Positions 7,895 to 8,017 of a stretch of 8,017 nucleotides of DNA are shown here, one piece after another. The position numbers and the translations under genes were made by a program. The stretch spans positions 1 to 8,017 of the forward strand of contig JANMTF010000180.1 of assembly GCA_031390175.1 (NCBI GenBank), read 5' to 3'. Source of the DNA: JAAFIP01 sp031390175. GTDB lineage: Bacteria > Pseudomonadota > Gammaproteobacteria > Burkholderiales > Burkholderiaceae_C. The number at the start of each line of letters is the position of its first letter. The first letter of the stretch is position 1. The notes below the pieces were generated by a model. The model ran no database searches, had not been told where the DNA came from, and was given only the letters and a program-made list of their open reading frames with translations.

Positions 7895-7924
7895 TGCAGA
7901 TCTTTATAAAGAAAGAAACAACCT

Positions 7925-8017
7925 ATGAGCGCAAGAGACCTGATCGACGACAAACTCACGCAAGCCGAGGCACTGCCTACGCATGCCAGCGCTGCGCCCC
8001 CCACCGATATGGCACGC
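7925..8017 (+). CDS. Unrecognised gene after vgrG, 3' end cut by window edge
   Basis: An ATG at 7925 opens a frame that stays open to the window end, 31 codons. The product begins MSARDLIDDKLTQAEALPTH and continues Ala/Pro-rich. The piece is hydrophilic, has no signal peptide or membrane segment, and is too short to place in a family. It starts 30 nt after the vgrG stop, on the same strand, with only an A-rich, weak ribosome site (AAAGAAAG near 7908-7915). In Burkholderiales T6SS clusters this slot often holds small vgrG-linked proteins of unknown function (for example DUF6484 proteins), DUF2169-type adaptors, PAAR proteins or effectors. The position suggests a role in loading or extending the spike, but this is inference from context only. 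Confidence 0.6.
   Translation, partial: MSARDLIDDKLTQAEALPTHASAAPPTDMAR

Noticed and set aside
6901..8004. Long antisense ORF (367 codons) opposite vgrG, with a repetitive Ser/Ala/Pro/Leu pattern
   Set aside because: Its repeat is only the mirror of the 24-nt period of the vgrG octads. It has no recognisable domain and overlaps a certain gene over almost its full length.

Overview
This window is a stretch of a type VI secretion system (T6SS) gene cluster, all on the + strand and tightly packed. In order it holds tssF (5' end cut by the window edge), tssG, clpV (tssH), vgrG (tssI) and the first 31 codons of an unrecognised gene. The sequence is fairly GC-rich. The protein families, the gene order and a habit of CTA/GTA/ATA codons in a GC-rich background fit a betaproteobacterium, most likely Burkholderiales and perhaps Comamonadaceae. 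No rRNA or marker gene is present, so the taxonomy is inference.

Layout: 3-1574 is the C-terminal five sixths or so of the baseplate protein TssF. tssG (1550-2587) overlaps it by 25 nt and starts at an ATG with a good ribosome binding site. A 105-nt gap with two tiny hairpins separates tssG from clpV (2693-5446), a double AAA+ ATPase with both Walker A/B pairs intact. After 42 nt comes vgrG (5489-7894), which appears to start at TTG and encodes an 801-aa spike protein without an added C-terminal toxin domain. After another 30 nt a new ORF starts at 7925 and runs off the window. No gene-free stretch exceeds 105 nt. No tRNA, IS element, CRISPR array, attachment site or convincing terminator is visible.

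How the genes work together: TssF and TssG are wedge subunits of the baseplate on which the contractile sheath is built. The VgrG trimer is the spike that sits in the baseplate and is fired with the Hcp tube. ClpV disassembles the contracted TssB/TssC sheath so it can be reused. The rest of the apparatus (TssA-E, J-M) must lie outside this window. The gene after vgrG is in the position usually taken by adaptor, PAAR or effector genes.

The system itself is known and I see no wholly new one. The most distinctive details are (1) the VgrG needle, an uninterrupted run of 22 octads in which residue 2 alternates Glu/Arg for 13 units and is then Gln for five; (2) a 40% GC, low-complexity insert of about 37 residues between the two ATPase domains of ClpV; and (3) the truncated unknown gene after vgrG.
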